From positions 1-6,575 of the forward strand of contig CAMTOW010000119.1 of the NCBI GenBank assembly GCA_947074245.1: DNA of 6,575 nt, given 5' to 3'. Each line of letters opens with the position of its first letter. Position 1 is the first letter of the stretch. Both the position numbers and the translations under genes were made by a program. Positions 5,256 to 6,575 of this stretch are shown piece after piece. The notes beneath the pieces are model-generated. The model saw only the letters and a list, made by a program, of their open reading frames with translations. It ran no database searches and was not told the origin of the DNA. This DNA is from an uncultured Bacteroidales bacterium (GTDB lineage: Bacteria > Bacteroidota > Bacteroidia > Bacteroidales > JAUNSR01).

Positions 5256-6575
5256 GATTTCTTTACTTTATATACGATTGCATAGAGTGCCGGCGTGACG
5301 AACAGGGTCAGCAGCGTGGCGAATGTGAGCCCGAAGATGATCGTGGCGGCCATACCGCCGAAAGCGATATCGAACAGGAGCGGGATCATACCGAAGATGG
5401 TCGTCGTGGCAGCCATCAGTACCGGACGGGTACGCGAAACGGTTGATTCGACGATCGCTTCATGGAGCGAAACTCCATTGCGACGCTGGGTATTGATCTC
5501 GTCGATCAGTACGATTACGTTTTTGATGATCATCCCCAACAGACCCAGCCATCCGGCGATGGGGAAGAAGCCGAAGTTGAATCCCGTCAGTAAAATACCC
5601 GTTACGACTCCGATCAGTGATAAAGGCAAAATCGCAATGATGATAACCGGATCGCGGAAATTGCCGAAGAGAGCCACCAGAATGATGATTAGAAACAGAA
5701 ACGCGACGGGAAAATATTTCATCAGAGCCGCCATGGCTTCTCCCTGATCCTTATGTTGCGAATCCCAAAAGAAACTGTAGCCTTCGGGCAGATTGATCTG
5801 CTCGATCTCGCTGCGGATTTCGGCATGGACTTCGGCCATGGTGGCTTGATCCGTTACATCGCACATCGCGGCCATCGACAGTTGACGATTGTAGGTGTTG
5901 ATGCGCGGATACTCCCAACTCGTTCTTATATCGCGTGTAAGCTGACCGAGCGGAGCGGAGTTCGTACCGTTCCAGACCGACAGGTCTCGCAGATCTTCGG
6001 GTGAGTCGTGATTCAGATCTTCGCTTTTGAGCAGGAGCGGGACTTTTTTCTCGTTATCGCGATAGATCCCCACGGCAAAACCATCGGAAAGAGCTTTCAT
6101 CGACTCCATCATCGTGGCTTTGGTGACTCCATTGATTCCGGCTTTCAGCGGATCGTAGACGGGATGCACGATCATCGTCATATTGCCCCATTCGTTTCGG
6201 GCATTGGCAACCTTCGGATTGCGGCGCATGATATCGATCGCCAAACCTGTCAGCGAGTCAAGCACGGTGGGATCGCTCCCCAGAAAGCGCGCTTCGATCA
6301 GCGCTTCGGGCGATGAGGTGAGTTCGAATTTATTCACCTTGAGGAACGCTTCGGGATACATCATCGGTAAAGTGTCTTTCAAAGAGCGTTGCAAGGCGCG
6401 CGCGTCTTTGGAATGATGGCACTTGATGAGCAGGTTGGCGAAATTCGATTGCGGACCGAAGGTGGAATTTGCCAGATAATAGCGTGGCGGCGTCTGTCCG
6501 GTATAGGAGGAAACGGTCTCGATCTCCTCAAACTGAGACAAATGGCGGGTGATATCCTGCACGCATGCGTCGGTA
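5252..6575 (-). CDS. RND (AcrB/HAE1-type) efflux transporter permease, C-terminal part
   Basis: The frame is open to the window edge (T-D-A-C lies before the GTG at 6562, which is an internal Val). About 440 of an expected 1,000-1,050 residues are present. Counted from that GTG, residues 1-270 are the second large periplasmic (porter/docking) region, opening with the family-typical V-S-S-Y-T-G-x-x-P-P-R-Y-Y-L. Five TM helices follow, matching TM8-TM12: about 284-300, 305-326, 334-355, 379-397 and 406-431. K347 in G-M-I-I-K-N-V-I-V-L-I-D-E lies where AcrB has K940, part of the proton relay, so the pump should be proton-driven. The R-T-R-P-V-L-M-A-A-T-T-T-I-F-G-M-I-P segment is a family hallmark. 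The C-terminus is short (K-V-K-K-S). The stop overlaps the outer-membrane factor start. The TM2-TM4 half and the periplasmic adaptor lie outside the window, so the substrate class (drug or other) is open. Confidence 0.95.
   Translation of the reverse strand, partial: TDACVQDITRHLSQFEEIETVSSYTGQTPPRYYLANSTFGPQSNFANLLIKCHHSKDARALQRSLKDTLPMMYPEAFLKVNKFELTSSPEALIEARFLGSDPTVLDSLTGLAIDIMRRNPKVANARNEWGNMTMIVHPVYDPLKAGINGVTKATMMESMKALSDGFAVGIYRDNEKKVPLLLKSEDLNHDSPEDLRDLSVWNGTNSAPLGQLTRDIRTSWEYPRINTYNRQLSMAAMCDVTDQATMAEVHAEIRSEIEQINLPEGYSFFWDSQHKDQGEAMAALMKYFPVAFLFLIIILVALFGNFRDPVIIIAILPLSLIGVVTGILLTGFNFGFFPIAGWLGLLGMIIKNVIVLIDEINTQRRNGVSLHEAIVESTVSRTRPVLMAATTTIFGMIPLLFDIAFGGMAATIIFGLTFATLLTLFVTPALYAIVYKVKKS

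Noticed and set aside
6560..6562. GTG as the true start of the RND permease
   Set aside because: The frame remains open to the window edge, and the protein begins mid-domain compared with AcrB-type pumps.

Overview
The window looks like a contig end from a Bacteroidota genome, most likely a gut-type Bacteroidales. The evidence is a BACON-domain remnant on a large repetitive secreted protein, a LytTR response regulator paired with a His_kinase-family (NPHFLFN) sensor, tight gene packing without clear Shine-Dalgarno sites, and base composition near 50% GC by eye. I cannot assign genus or family.

Bases 1-55 are not genomic. They match the Illumina P5/Read 1 adapter arm, including an 8-base i5 index (TAATCTTA), with two A-to-C differences. 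Genomic sequence starts at about 56. It opens inside the 3' part of a plus-strand gene (57-2051) encoding a probable surface lipoprotein-type protein: the last strand of a BACON domain, then four diverged tandem modules of about 130-160 residues. Each module carries a Trp exactly 37 residues before a Pro-x-Gly turn. The protein ends in a very basic tail.

A perfect 18-bp hairpin (2071-2113) lies between this gene and the convergent minus-strand genes and can terminate transcription from both sides.

The rest (2163-6575) is one minus-strand gene train, read right to left: the C-terminal part of an RND (AcrB/HAE1-type) efflux permease, cut by the window edge; a TolC-like outer-membrane factor overlapping it by ATGA; a four-TM sensor kinase 17 nt downstream; and a LytTR response regulator overlapping the kinase by 8 nt. 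This looks like an efflux system carrying its own two-component regulator. The periplasmic adaptor is not in the window and is expected beyond the right edge. All four genes look intact apart from edge truncation. I found no RNA gene, CRISPR array or mobile element.
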